A DNA stretch of 16,545 nt from CAYLGY01 sp964383325. Its GTDB lineage: Bacteria > Pseudomonadota > Alphaproteobacteria > Rhizobiales > Rhizobiaceae. Of the stretch, positions 7,676 to 15,520 are shown in pieces. Made by a program: the position numbers and the translations under genes. The stretch lies in NCBI GenBank assembly GCA_964383325.1, contig CAYLGY010000059.1:1-16545 (forward strand). Reading direction: 5' to 3'. The notes beneath the pieces were generated by a model. It saw only the letters and a list, made by a program, of their open reading frames with translations. It was not told the DNA's origin and did no database searches. Positions within the stretch are counted from its first letter, which is position 1. Every line of letters begins with the position of its first letter.

Positions 7676-8176
7676 ATGAACCCAGTCACCGCCATCTATG
7701 CGGGCTCCTTCGACCCGCTTACCCTCGGCCATCTCGACGTGCTGAAAGGCGCGCTCGGACTTGCCGCAAACGTGATCGCCGCCATCGGCATTCATCCCGG
7801 CAAGAAGCCGCTATTCGATTTCGAGGAGCGGCAGGAACTCATTCGCCGCGCCTGCGCCGCTGACCCCGAGATCGGCGAAGGCCGCATCCGTGTGGTGGCC
7901 TTTGACGGCCTCGTCATCGAGGCTGCACGGGCCCATGGCGCCACCCTCATGATTCGCGGGTTGCGCGACGGCACCGATTTCGACTACGAGATGCAGATGG
8001 CCGGAATGAACCGCGCCATGGCGCCGGACGTGCAGACGGTTTTCCTGCCCGCCAGCCCGCAGGTTCGCGCCATTACCGCCACATTGGTGCGCCAGATTGC
8101 CTCGATGGGCGGCGACGTCCGTCCCTTCGTCCCGGCAGCCGTTGCCGAAGCGCTTGCCGGAAAATTTCCGTCCTGA
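7676..8176 (+). CDS. coaD: Pantetheine-phosphate adenylyltransferase
   Basis: CoaD adenylylates 4'-phosphopantetheine to dephospho-CoA, the penultimate step of coenzyme A synthesis, in the cytoplasm. The 166-residue length is normal. The nucleotidyltransferase signature GSFDPLTLGH is at 10-19, with the TxGH motif at 16-19. Further family segments are RGLRDGTDFDYEMQMAGMNR and ATLVRQIASMGGDV near the C-terminus. The ATG at 7676 gives the canonical N-terminus, though the nearest purine-rich tract (AAGAAGGAA) is unusually distant. It heads a co-directional run with two cyclophilin genes, queA and tgt, an order found in Rhizobiales. There gyrA often lies just upstream; here the small-ORF region takes that place. 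Confidence 0.97.
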   Translation: MNPVTAIYAGSFDPLTLGHLDVLKGALGLAANVIAAIGIHPGKKPLFDFEERQELIRRACAADPEIGEGRIRVVAFDGLVIEAARAHGATLMIRGLRDGTDFDYEMQMAGMNRAMAPDVQTVFLPASPQVRAITATLVRQIASMGGDVRPFVPAAVAEALAGKFPS

Positions 8177-8196
8177 TCCCATTCGTGGAGTAGTTC

Positions 8197-8802
8197 ATGC
8201 AGTTTTCGCGACGCAGAATCATCGGCGCCCTGGGGGCGCTCGGACTTGCGGCAACCTACGGCGTGGCAACGGGGCTGAGCCAGAATGCAGTGCCCGATAC
8301 GGGCGAAAGGCTCATCCTTACGCTGAAGGGCGGCGATGTCGTCATCGCGCTGCGACCGGACGTGGCGCCGCAGCATGTGGCCCAGATCAAGGCGATCGCG
8401 GCCGCCGGAGAATATGACAATGTCGCCTTCCACCGGGTCATTGACGGCTTCATGGCGCAGACCGGCGACATCCAGCATGGCGACATGGAAGACGGCTACG
8501 ATGCGCGCCGCGTGGGCACGGGCGGGTCGCCGCTGGGCAACATCCCGGCGGAATTCTCCGACATCCCGTTCGAGCGCGGCGTCGTCGGCATGGCGCGGTC
8601 GCAGCATCCGGATTCGGCCAGCTCGCAATTCTTCATCATGTTCGCGCCGGCGCCCCATCTCAATGGCCAGTATACGGTGGTCGGCCAGGTGATTTCAGGG
8701 ATGGAGCATGTCGATGCGATCCAGAAGGGCGATCCCGCCAATGGCGGCGCGGTCAGCGTTCCCGACCGCATGATCCGGGTCACGGTCGAATCGGCCGAAT
8801 GA
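8197..8802 (+). CDS. Exported cyclophilin-type peptidyl-prolyl cis-trans isomerase
   Basis: This 201-residue cyclophilin catalyses cis-trans isomerisation of prolyl bonds in folding proteins. The N-terminal 30 residues are a signal sequence: MQFSRRRIIG followed by the hydrophobic ALGALGLAATYGVATG. SRRRII fits the start of a twin-arginine motif, so Tat export is possible, but a Sec signal cannot be excluded. The catalytic core holds FHRVIDGFMAQTGD (78-91) with the active-site arginine, then SSQFFIMFA and HLNGQYTVVGQV. The start has GGAG 7 nt upstream. It begins 20 nt after coaD and ends 25 nt before a shorter paralogue with the same core motif but no signal, giving a periplasmic and a cytoplasmic isomerase side by side. 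Confidence 0.94.
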   Translation: MQFSRRRIIGALGALGLAATYGVATGLSQNAVPDTGERLILTLKGGDVVIALRPDVAPQHVAQIKAIAAAGEYDNVAFHRVIDGFMAQTGDIQHGDMEDGYDARRVGTGGSPLGNIPAEFSDIPFERGVVGMARSQHPDSASSQFFIMFAPAPHLNGQYTVVGQVISGMEHVDAIQKGDPANGGAVSVPDRMIRVTVESAE

Positions 8803-8827
8803 AACTCAGCAAAAAAGGAAGCAGGTA

Positions 8828-9301
8828 ATGGCCGAACTCAGCGACGCCGAAAACACGATCATCATGGAGACGACGCAGGGCAAGGTCGTCATCGAGCTGT
8901 ATCCGCAGCATGCGCCCAATCACGTGCAGCGGATCAAGGAGCTGGCCCGCGAGAAATTCTACGACGGCATCGTCTTTCACCGGGTGATCGACGGCTTCAT
9001 GGCGCAGACCGGCGATCCGACCGGCACCGGCATGGGCGGTTCCGACAAGCCGGACCTGAAGGCGGAATTCTCCGACGCCAGCCACCAGCGCGGCATCTGC
9101 TCCATGGCGCGGGCGCAGAACCCGCATTCGGCCAATTCGCAATTCTTCATCTGCTTCGGCGATGCGTCATTTCTTGACCGGCAATATTCGGTCTGGGGCA
9201 AGGTGATCGAAGGCATGGAGAATGTGGACCGCATCAAGCGCGGCGAGCCCGTGCAAGATCCGGACCGGATCGTGACGATGCGGGTCGCGGCCGATCTGTA
9301 A
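8828..9301 (+). CDS. Cytoplasmic cyclophilin-type peptidyl-prolyl cis-trans isomerase (PpiB-like)
   Basis: A 157-residue cyclophilin with no signal peptide, so cytoplasmic. It is essentially a single cyclophilin domain. FHRVIDGFMAQTGD is at 50-63, identical to the core of the upstream paralogue, and NSQFFICFGDASFLDRQYSVWGKV carries the other substrate-site residues. AAGGAAGCAGG upstream of the ATG at 8828 is the ribosome-binding region. The tandem pair probably arose by duplication, with one copy acquiring or losing an export signal. It ends 9 nt before queA, so co-transcription is likely. Confidence 0.95.
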   Translation: MAELSDAENTIIMETTQGKVVIELYPQHAPNHVQRIKELAREKFYDGIVFHRVIDGFMAQTGDPTGTGMGGSDKPDLKAEFSDASHQRGICSMARAQNPHSANSQFFICFGDASFLDRQYSVWGKVIEGMENVDRIKRGEPVQDPDRIVTMRVAADL

Positions 9302-9310
9302 GTCCGGCGC

Positions 9311-10375
9311 ATGCGGGTCGATCTGTTCGATTTCGATCTGCCGGAGGACCGGATCGCGCTGCGACCGGCCTCTCCGCGCGACTCGGCCCGTCTTCTGGTC
9401 GTCGGAAATGATTCGAATCTTCAGGACCGCCGCGTAACGGACCTGCCAGGCCTGCTGCGCCCGGGCGATGCGCTGGTCTTCAATGACAGCCGGGTGATTC
9501 CGGCCCGCCTGCACGGCATCCGCCGGCGCGGCGACAGCCAGTCTCGCATCGAGGCGACATTGCATCAGCGCACCGGCGACGATCGCTGGCGGGCATTCGT
9601 CAAGCCGGCAAAGCGCCTGCGCGAGGGCGACCTGATCGCGTTCGGGGCCGCGAACGGAGCGGAGGTCCTGACCGCGGAAGTGGCGACGAGGGGCGAGGCC
9701 GGCGAAGTTCTCCTCCTTTTCGACCGGTCGGGGGAAGCGCTCGACGCGGCCCTGCATTGTTGTGGCGAGATGCCGCTGCCCCCTTACATTGCTGCAAGGC
9801 GCGCTGGCGATGCCCGCGATCTTGACGACTACCAGACCATCTATGCCCGCGAGGAAGGGGCCGTGGCGGCGCCGACAGCTGGGCTGCATTTCACGCCGCA
9901 ATTGCTGCAGGGCGTCGCCGATGCGGGAATCTCCTGCCATTTCGTCACCCTGCATGTCGGGGCCGGAACCTTCCTGCCGGTCAAGGCCGAGGACACGCGC
10001 GACCATCGCATGCATGGCGAGCGGGGTGCGGTCAGCGCGGCCACCGCAGCGGCGCTGAACGAAGTGCGCGCCCGCGGCGGACGAATCGTTGCAGTCGGCA
10101 CGACTTCGCTGCGCCTGCTTGAAAGCGCCGCGCGCGAGGACGGCACCCTTGCCGAATGGGCGGGGGAGACCGAGATCTTCATGACGCCCGGCCATGCCTT
10201 CCGCACGGCCACGGTGCTCATGACCAATTTTCACCTGCCGCGCTCCACCCTGTTCATGCTCGTTTCGGCTTTCAGCGGGCTCGAAACGATGCGCAAGGCC
10301 TACCGACATGCAATCGAACAACAGTACCGCTTCTACTCCTATGGCGATGCTTGCCTCCTCTTCCGCAGCGCCTGA
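9311..10375 (+). CDS. queA: S-adenosylmethionine:tRNA ribosyltransferase-isomerase
   Basis: QueA transfers and isomerises the ribosyl part of S-adenosylmethionine onto preQ1 already in the wobble position of tRNA, forming epoxyqueuosine. The 354-residue length is normal. Family segments in order are MRVDLFDFDLPEDRIALRP, FNDSRVIPARL (57-67), GAVAAPTAGLHFTPQLL (183-199), TTSLRLLES, TNFHLPRSTLFMLVSAFSG, and the C-terminal AYRHAIEQQYRFYSYGDACLL. It follows the cyclophilin gene by 9 nt and overlaps the frame of tgt at its 3' end. QueA acts after Tgt in the pathway, so the two genes form one queuosine unit. The ribosome-binding site is weak, consistent with translational coupling to the gene before it. 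Confidence 0.97.
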   Translation: MRVDLFDFDLPEDRIALRPASPRDSARLLVVGNDSNLQDRRVTDLPGLLRPGDALVFNDSRVIPARLHGIRRRGDSQSRIEATLHQRTGDDRWRAFVKPAKRLREGDLIAFGAANGAEVLTAEVATRGEAGEVLLLFDRSGEALDAALHCCGEMPLPPYIAARRAGDARDLDDYQTIYAREEGAVAAPTAGLHFTPQLLQGVADAGISCHFVTLHVGAGTFLPVKAEDTRDHRMHGERGAVSAATAAALNEVRARGGRIVAVGTTSLRLLESAAREDGTLAEWAGETEIFMTPGHAFRTATVLMTNFHLPRSTLFMLVSAFSGLETMRKAYRHAIEQQYRFYSYGDACLLFRSA

Positions 10376-11513
10376 ATTCGCCTTCGCGATCGAGGCGCGG
10401 GACGGCATGGCGCGGCGCGGCCGCGTCCTGACCCCGCGCGGGGAGGTGCGCACGCCGGCCTTCATGCCGGTCGGCACTGCGGGCACGGTCAAGGCGATGT
10501 ACATGGACCAGGTGCGCGAGCTGGGCTCCGACATCATACTCGGCAATACCTACCATCTCATGCTGCGCCCCGGCGCCGAGCGGGTGGCGCGGCTGGGCGG
10601 GCTGCATTTCCTGTCGCGCTGGCACGGGCCGATCCTGACCGATTCCGGCGGCTTCCAGGTGATGTCGCTGGCGAAGCTGCGCAAGATCAACGAACAGGGC
10701 GTCACCTTCCGCTCGCATATCGATGGCGCCGTGCATGAAATGTCGCCGGAACGCTCGATCGAGATCCAGGGTCTGCTCGGCTCCGACATCCAGATGCAGC
10801 TCGACGAATGCACGGCGTTGCCGGCAAGGCCGGCGGAAATCGAGCGGGCAATGGAACTGTCGCTGCGCTGGGCCGAACGATGCCAGCGCGCATTCGGCGA
10901 GCAGCCGGGCAGGGCGATGTTCGGCATCGTCCAGGGCGGCGACAATCCCCGCCTGCGCGAGAAATCTGCGCTGGCGCTGGCGGCGATGGGATTGAAAGGC
11001 CATGCGATTGGCGGGCTGGCGGTCGGCGAGCCGCAGCAGGTCATGCTGGACATGCTGGCCGTCGTCTGTCCGTTGCTACCACCCGAAAAGCCGCGCTATC
11101 TGATGGGTGTCGGCACGCCGGACGACATTCTGCGTTCGGTCGCGCTTGGCGTCGACATGTTCGACTGCGTGATGCCGACCCGCGCCGGGCGCCATGGGCT
11201 CGCCTTCACCCGTTTCGGCCGCATCAACCTGCGCAATGCCCGCCATGCCGAGGACATTCGCCCGCTCGATGCCGAATCGTCCTGCCCGGCATCGCGGGAC
11301 TATTCGCGCGCCTATCTGCACCATCTCGTCAAGTCGGGCGAAACGCTCGGCGCCATGCTGCTGACCTGGAACAATCTCGCCTATTACCAATCGTTGATGC
11401 AGGGGATACGCGAGGCAATTTCCGCCGGCAATCTTGCCAGCTTCACGGAGGCGGTGACGGAAGGCTGGGCGAGGGGAGATGTTCAGGATCATGCGTCGAT
11501 AGCGGGACCATGA
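10308..11513 (+). CDS. tgt: tRNA-guanine transglycosylase with a degenerate zinc site
   Basis: Tgt swaps guanine 34 of GUN-anticodon tRNAs for preQ1. Catalytic residues are present: Asp112 in TDSGGFQVMS, the substrate segment QLDECTALPA (164-173), GVGTPDDIL (267-275) and Asp286 in DMFDCVMPTRAGRHG. The zinc site is unusual. The family's CxCxxC...H ligands fall at Ser324, Cys326, Ser329 and Asn355 (ESSCPASRDYSR and LLTWNNLAYY), so only one of four is kept while the 26-residue spacing is preserved. The start is uncertain. The ATG at 10308 has AAGG 9 nt upstream but overlaps queA by 68 nt. The ATGs at 10341 and 10347 overlap less and give an N-terminus nearer family length, but lack a ribosome-binding site. 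Confidence 0.95.
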   Translation: MQSNNSTASTPMAMLASSSAAPEFAFAIEARDGMARRGRVLTPRGEVRTPAFMPVGTAGTVKAMYMDQVRELGSDIILGNTYHLMLRPGAERVARLGGLHFLSRWHGPILTDSGGFQVMSLAKLRKINEQGVTFRSHIDGAVHEMSPERSIEIQGLLGSDIQMQLDECTALPARPAEIERAMELSLRWAERCQRAFGEQPGRAMFGIVQGGDNPRLREKSALALAAMGLKGHAIGGLAVGEPQQVMLDMLAVVCPLLPPEKPRYLMGVGTPDDILRSVALGVDMFDCVMPTRAGRHGLAFTRFGRINLRNARHAEDIRPLDAESSCPASRDYSRAYLHHLVKSGETLGAMLLTWNNLAYYQSLMQGIREAISAGNLASFTEAVTEGWARGDVQDHASIAGP

Positions 11514-11624
11514 TCGCGGAAAATGGCGTCCGCTTTTCGCAAGAAGGGCTTCGCACGACAAGGTAACAGGCGCCGGAGGTCGTGAGGCCAGCCCTTCGGA
11601 TCCGGGCGGATGCCGGGCTCGCGA

Positions 11625-12134
11625 TTACTTGGCGAGCTTTTGCGTCAGATCCTCGAGCATGTCCAGCAAGGCTTCGACGCGTTCCGTCCCGTAGCGGTTT
11701 TCCAGCTCCAGGAAAACCTGCCGGCTTTCCGGACCCACGGTGCGAATGATCTCGCGCCCGGCCGGAGAGATGACGAGCAGGGTGCGGCGCCCGTCGATCC
11801 GGTCGCGCTCGCAGGAGATGAAACCCCGCTCGGCCAGGGATTTGAGGATGCGGGTCAGGCTGGGAGGCAGGATGAACGATCTCGACGCCAGATTGCTCGC
11901 ATCGATCGGCTCGCTCATCTCGCTCAGAACGCGCAGGACGCGCCATTGCTGTTCGGACAGGCCGTGCCGGTTGAGGATCGGCCGGAATCGGGAGATGACG
12001 ACTTCGCGTGCGCGCAGCAAGGCGATCGGCAGCGACCGCCGCAATTCGGGGATCTGTTCAGCAGGATGCGGTTCTGCCCGGGGGTCCAAGGCGCACCGCC
12101 TTTCCCGCAAGATGGTTCGCGATCGCAGGATCAA
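11625..12134 (-). CDS. MarR family regulator of the HpaR/HpcR type
   Basis: A winged helix-turn-helix regulator of up to 169 residues. The segment RRSLPIALLRAREVVISRFRPIL, followed by NRHGLSEQQWRVLRVL, closely follows the HpaR subfamily, whose characterised members repress 4-hydroxyphenylacetate/homoprotocatechuate catabolic operons. The DNA-binding wing is about residues 80-125 (SFILPPSLTRILKSLAERGFI, then RDRIDGRRT). No codon at the natural N-terminus is ATG. A TTG at 12134 lies about 10-12 nt after AAGGAGGGG; another TTG at 12089 (before DPRAEPHPAEQIPEL) would give 154 residues. No aromatic catabolic gene lies nearby, and its divergent neighbour is the molybdoenzyme operon, so its target may be different here. 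Stop-to-stop spacing to tgt is 111 nt. Confidence 0.88.
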   Translation of the reverse strand: MILRSRTILRERRCALDPRAEPHPAEQIPELRRSLPIALLRAREVVISRFRPILNRHGLSEQQWRVLRVLSEMSEPIDASNLASRSFILPPSLTRILKSLAERGFISCERDRIDGRRTLLVISPAGREIIRTVGPESRQVFLELENRYGTERVEALLDMLEDLTQKLAK

Positions 12135-12437
12135 TCACCCGAAGCCCCTCCTTACCACCAGGTTCAGGGAACTCACCATACACGCATTGCGATGAATTGG
12201 ACAATCCTCTGGAAGGGCGGGCGAGGATCGAGTCAAGGACCCGGTGCCGAACTGGCAGGACTTGGGGGCCGGAAAGCCCGATCCGCTGGCGCTCCAGCCT
12301 GCGGAAGGGACCATTGCCGGCATCGACGCCGAAGCCACGGGACTTCCGAGAGGTTGCGCGGCTCCGGTACGCAATACCTGATCCGGAGCGCGAGACCCCG
12401 CACTGGCGGCCTCAGTGACTGATCTACCCCAACATCG

Positions 12438-12473
12438 TTACCGTAGGGTTAGCGAGGGGTTAAAGAACGGTAA
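12438..12473. repeat. Inverted repeat enclosing two direct repeats upstream of soeA
   Basis: TTACCGT (12438-12444) and ACGGTAA (12467-12473) are perfect inverted copies, 22 nt apart. Between them GGGTTA occurs twice (12446-12451 and 12457-12462), 11 nt apart, one helical turn. The layout fits a regulator binding site or a hairpin leader. No binding protein is assigned. Confidence 0.45.
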
Positions 12474-12494
12474 ATCGGGCGGAATCAGGGTGAA

Positions 12495-12508
12495 GGCAGG
12501 GCAATTGC
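12495..12508 (+). promoter_or_regulatory. Candidate sigma54-type promoter of the soe operon
   Basis: AGGCAGG-GCAA-TTGCG contains GGCA (12495-12498) and TTGC (12505-12508), with the invariant GG and GC separated by exactly 10 nt as in the RpoN consensus TGGCACG-N4-TTGC. Two positions of the -24 element differ. A start near 12520 would leave a leader of about 97 nt. Such short motifs occur by chance, so this is tentative. Confidence 0.3.
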
Positions 12509-12616
12509 GCTCGCGGCGCGAATCTGCCGGGGCCAGGACCGGCAATGGCTCCGCCGGGGTCACGCTTCCCTTCCGCAATTTCTCTGTCTAGAAGGTGAGT
12601 GCAAAAGGAGTCGCGA

Positions 12617-15481
12617 ATGCCCGGCACGACCAAGCTTGCCTTGTCGCCGCATGTATCGGACGAGGTGCGCAAGACGACCTGCTACATGTGCGCCTGCCGC
12701 TGCGGCATCGATGTCCACATCCGGCGCGGCGCCGATGGCAGCGAGAAGATCCGCTTCATCGAGGGCAATCGCGATCACCCTGTCAATCGCGGCGTCCTCT
12801 GCGCGAAAGGTTCGGCGGGAATCATGCAGCATTATGCGCCGGCGCGGCTGGAGGGGCCGATGCTGCGCACGGGTCCGCGCGGGTCGGGCGAGTTCCGGCG
12901 CATTTCCTGGGAAGAGGCGCTGGCGCTAGCGACGGAATGGCTCGCCGAACCGCGTCGGCGCGATCCGCGGCGGCTCGCCTTCTTCACCGGGCGCGACCAG
13001 TCGCAATCGCTGACCGGCTACTGGGCGCAGCAATATGGAACGCCCAATTATGCCGCCCATGGCGGCTTCTGCTCGGTGAACATGGCGGCAGCCGGCATCA
13101 TGACCATTGGCGGCGCCTTCTGGGAATTCGGCGCGCCGGACTGGGAACGCACGAAGCTCTTCGTCATGTTCGGCGTCGCCGAGGACCACGATTCCAATCC
13201 GATCAAGCTGGGCATTGCCGAGGTCAAGCGGCGCGGCGGCCGGTTCGTCTCGGTCAATCCGGTGCGCACGGGCTATTCGGCGGTGGCCGACAACTGGATC
13301 GGCATACGACCCGGCACTGACGGGCTTCTGATCCTGTCGCTGATCCATGAACTGCTTAAGAATCGGCGAATCGATGTCGACTACATCGCCCGGTATTCCA
13401 ATGCGGCATGGCTGGTGATCGATGCGCCCGGGACGGCCGATCACGGGCTGTTCGCCCGCAATGGCGAAGGCGAGCCGCTGATCTTCGAGACGGTAACGGA
13501 ACATCTCGTTCCGGCCGGAACGCCGGGGGCGCGCGGCGCGCTGCAGGGGCGCTACCGGCTGGCGGACGGGCGCATGGCAATGCCCGTCTTCTCGCTGCTG
13601 GCCGAAAAATATCTCGACCCGCGCTACGCGCCGGAGGCAGTCGCGCCGGCGACCGGCGTCGAGGCGGATGTGATCCGCGGGCTGGCCGCCGAAATCGGCC
13701 GCGTGGCCTTCGATGAGGAAATCTTCCTGCCCCAACCCTGGACGGATATGCATGGCCGGCACCATGCCGGCTTTCGCGGCCGGCCGGTCTCCTTCCATGC
13801 CATGCGCGGGATCTCGGCCCATTCGAACGGTTTCCAGACGGCGCGGGCGCTGCACCTGCTGCAGGTCCTGATCGGCGCCATCGACTGCCCCGGCGGCTTC
13901 CGCTTCGAGCCGCCTTATCCGAAGCCCGCGACCGCGCATCCGAAACCGCATGGCCGGGCAGAGCATTACGGACCGGAGCGGCCGCTTGCCGGCCCGCATC
14001 TGGGCTTCCCGCAGGGGCCGGAAGATCTGCTCGTCGATGCGGAGGGCCGGCCGGAGCGGATCGACAAGGCCTTTTCCTGGGAGGCGCCCCTGTCGGCGCA
14101 CGGGATGATGCATATGGTCATTCCCAATGCGCATGCGGCCGATCCTTACCCCGTCGACGTGCTCTTTCTCTACATGGCGAACATGGCCTGGAACTCGTCG
14201 ATGAATTCGGCCGGCACCATCGCCATGCTGGAGGAGAAGGATCCCGCGACCGGCGAGTACCGCATCCCCAGGGTGATCTACTCCGATGCCTACTGGTCGG
14301 AGCAGGTCGCCTATGCCGACCTCATCCTCCCGGACACGACCTATCTGGAGCGCCATGACTGCATCTCGCTGCTCGACCGGCCGATTTCCGAGCCGGACAG
14401 TGTCAATGATGCCATTCGCTGGCCGATCCTGACGCCGGACCGGGACGTGCGCGGTTTCCAGAGCGTGCTGATCGATCTTGGCGCGCGGCTGAAACTGCCC
14501 GGCTTCGTCGATGAGCAGGGTGAGCCGCTCTATGCGGATTATGCGGATTACCTCGTGCGCCATGAAAGGCGGCCGGGAATCGGTCCGCTGGCAGGGTTTC
14601 GCGGAGAGAATGGCGATCAGGCGGGCAGGGGCGCGCCCAATCCGGACCAGCTCGAACGGTACCGGGAAAACGGCACCTTCTTTTCCATGCCGATTCCCGC
14701 CGAGGCGCAATTCTACAAGCATGCCAATGCGGCCTATCAGGACTTTGCCGTCCGCATGGGCTTCTTCGACGCGCCACAACCCGTGACTTTCCAGCTCTAT
14801 AACGAGACGCTGCAGAAATTCCGGCTTTCGGCACAGGGATTGCGCCAGCCGGTAGCGCCGCAGGAACATCGCGCCCGGATCCTTGCCGCCTTCGATCCGC
14901 TGCCGGACTGGTACATGCCGCTGGAGGAAGCGGGCGTCGATCCGGCGCAATACCCCTACCATGCCGTGACCCAGCGACCGGCGGCAATGTATCATTCCTG
15001 GGGCTCGATGAATGCGTGGCTGCGGCAGATCCACACGAAGAACTACCTCTATGTGCCTGGAAAGATTTGCGAAGAGAAGGGCCTGAAAACCGGCGACTGG
15101 GCTTGGCTGTCCTCGCATCACGGCCGGATCAAGGTGCAGGTCAAGCGCAGCGATGCGGTAAACGGAGACACGATGTGGACCTGGAACGCCATCGGCAAGC
15201 GCGCTGGCGCCTGGGGCCTGAAGCCGGATACGCCGGAAGCGACGTCCGGCTTCCTGCTCAATCATCTCATCCATGAATTGCTGCCGCCGAAGGGCGACGG
15301 CATGCGCTGGTCGAATTCCGATCCTGTGACGGGGCAGGCTGCCTGGTACGATCTGCGCGTTTCGATCGAGAAAGCCGAATCTGGCGCGGAAATGTCGGAG
15401 CCACATCTGCCGCCGGTGCGGAAGGCGGAGCCGGTCCGCGCCGAACTGCGATATGGGGAGGAATGGAGCAAAGATGGATAG
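12617..15481 (+). CDS. soeA: Molybdopterin oxidoreductase, probable sulfite dehydrogenase catalytic subunit SoeA
   Basis: A 954-residue DMSO-reductase-family molybdoenzyme without a signal peptide, so cytoplasmic. An N-terminal [4Fe-4S] site is formed by Cys22, Cys25, Cys29 and Cys62 (TCYMCACRCG and GVLCAKGSAG). The bis-MGD-binding domains follow; Cys152 in HGGFCSVNMAAAG is a plausible molybdenum ligand. The C-terminal molybdopterin dinucleotide-binding domain spans about 800-920. The ATG at 12617 is chosen because AAAAGGAG lies 6 nt upstream; a GTG at 12599 is unsupported. The size, lack of export signal, and order with a four-cluster ferredoxin-like subunit and DmsC-type anchor fit SoeABC, which oxidises sulfite to sulfate in the cytoplasm of purple sulfur bacteria and roseobacters. 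Polysulfide, thiosulfate or formate enzymes of related layout are the alternatives. Confidence 0.82.
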   Translation: MPGTTKLALSPHVSDEVRKTTCYMCACRCGIDVHIRRGADGSEKIRFIEGNRDHPVNRGVLCAKGSAGIMQHYAPARLEGPMLRTGPRGSGEFRRISWEEALALATEWLAEPRRRDPRRLAFFTGRDQSQSLTGYWAQQYGTPNYAAHGGFCSVNMAAAGIMTIGGAFWEFGAPDWERTKLFVMFGVAEDHDSNPIKLGIAEVKRRGGRFVSVNPVRTGYSAVADNWIGIRPGTDGLLILSLIHELLKNRRIDVDYIARYSNAAWLVIDAPGTADHGLFARNGEGEPLIFETVTEHLVPAGTPGARGALQGRYRLADGRMAMPVFSLLAEKYLDPRYAPEAVAPATGVEADVIRGLAAEIGRVAFDEEIFLPQPWTDMHGRHHAGFRGRPVSFHAMRGISAHSNGFQTARALHLLQVLIGAIDCPGGFRFEPPYPKPATAHPKPHGRAEHYGPERPLAGPHLGFPQGPEDLLVDAEGRPERIDKAFSWEAPLSAHGMMHMVIPNAHAADPYPVDVLFLYMANMAWNSSMNSAGTIAMLEEKDPATGEYRIPRVIYSDAYWSEQVAYADLILPDTTYLERHDCISLLDRPISEPDSVNDAIRWPILTPDRDVRGFQSVLIDLGARLKLPGFVDEQGEPLYADYADYLVRHERRPGIGPLAGFRGENGDQAGRGAPNPDQLERYRENGTFFSMPIPAEAQFYKHANAAYQDFAVRMGFFDAPQPVTFQLYNETLQKFRLSAQGLRQPVAPQEHRARILAAFDPLPDWYMPLEEAGVDPAQYPYHAVTQRPAAMYHSWGSMNAWLRQIHTKNYLYVPGKICEEKGLKTGDWAWLSSHHGRIKVQVKRSDAVNGDTMWTWNAIGKRAGAWGLKPDTPEATSGFLLNHLIHELLPPKGDGMRWSNSDPVTGQAAWYDLRVSIEKAESGAEMSEPHLPPVRKAEPVRAELRYGEEWSKDG

Positions 15482-15520
15482 GCTTTCCGGTTCCGCGTCC
15501 CGTTCGGGAAGGCACTTGCC

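Larger units (their letters stand above)
12135..12616. other. 482-nt intergenic region between the MarR-type gene and soeA
   Basis: No confident gene. It contains the AAGGAGGGG leader of the MarR-type gene; GGAAC-N17-CGAT on the plus strand (12168-12193), one mismatch from the EcfG consensus; and an open plus frame at 12196-12381 containing KDPVPNWQDLG, which has no ATG and belongs to no family I recognise. Further right are an inverted repeat with internal direct repeats (12438-12473), a sigma54-like element (12495-12508) and the soeA ribosome-binding site (12603-12610). The open frame may be a gene remnant. Confidence 0.6.

Noticed and set aside
14535..14552. Tandem direct repeat TATGCGGAT in soeA
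   Set aside because: It encodes Tyr-Ala-Asp twice within the normal open frame; a local coding repeat with no sign of mobility.
12617..15481. Reading the molybdoenzyme as an NAD-dependent formate dehydrogenase linked to fhs and folD
   Set aside because: The partners are a four-cluster ferredoxin-like subunit and a DmsC-type anchor, not diaphorase subunits, and there is no formate dehydrogenase operon layout.
15502..15513. Palindrome TCCCGTTCGGGA between soeA and soeB
   Set aside because: The loop would be only 2 nt and the arms 5 bp; too weak for an attenuator or processing site.
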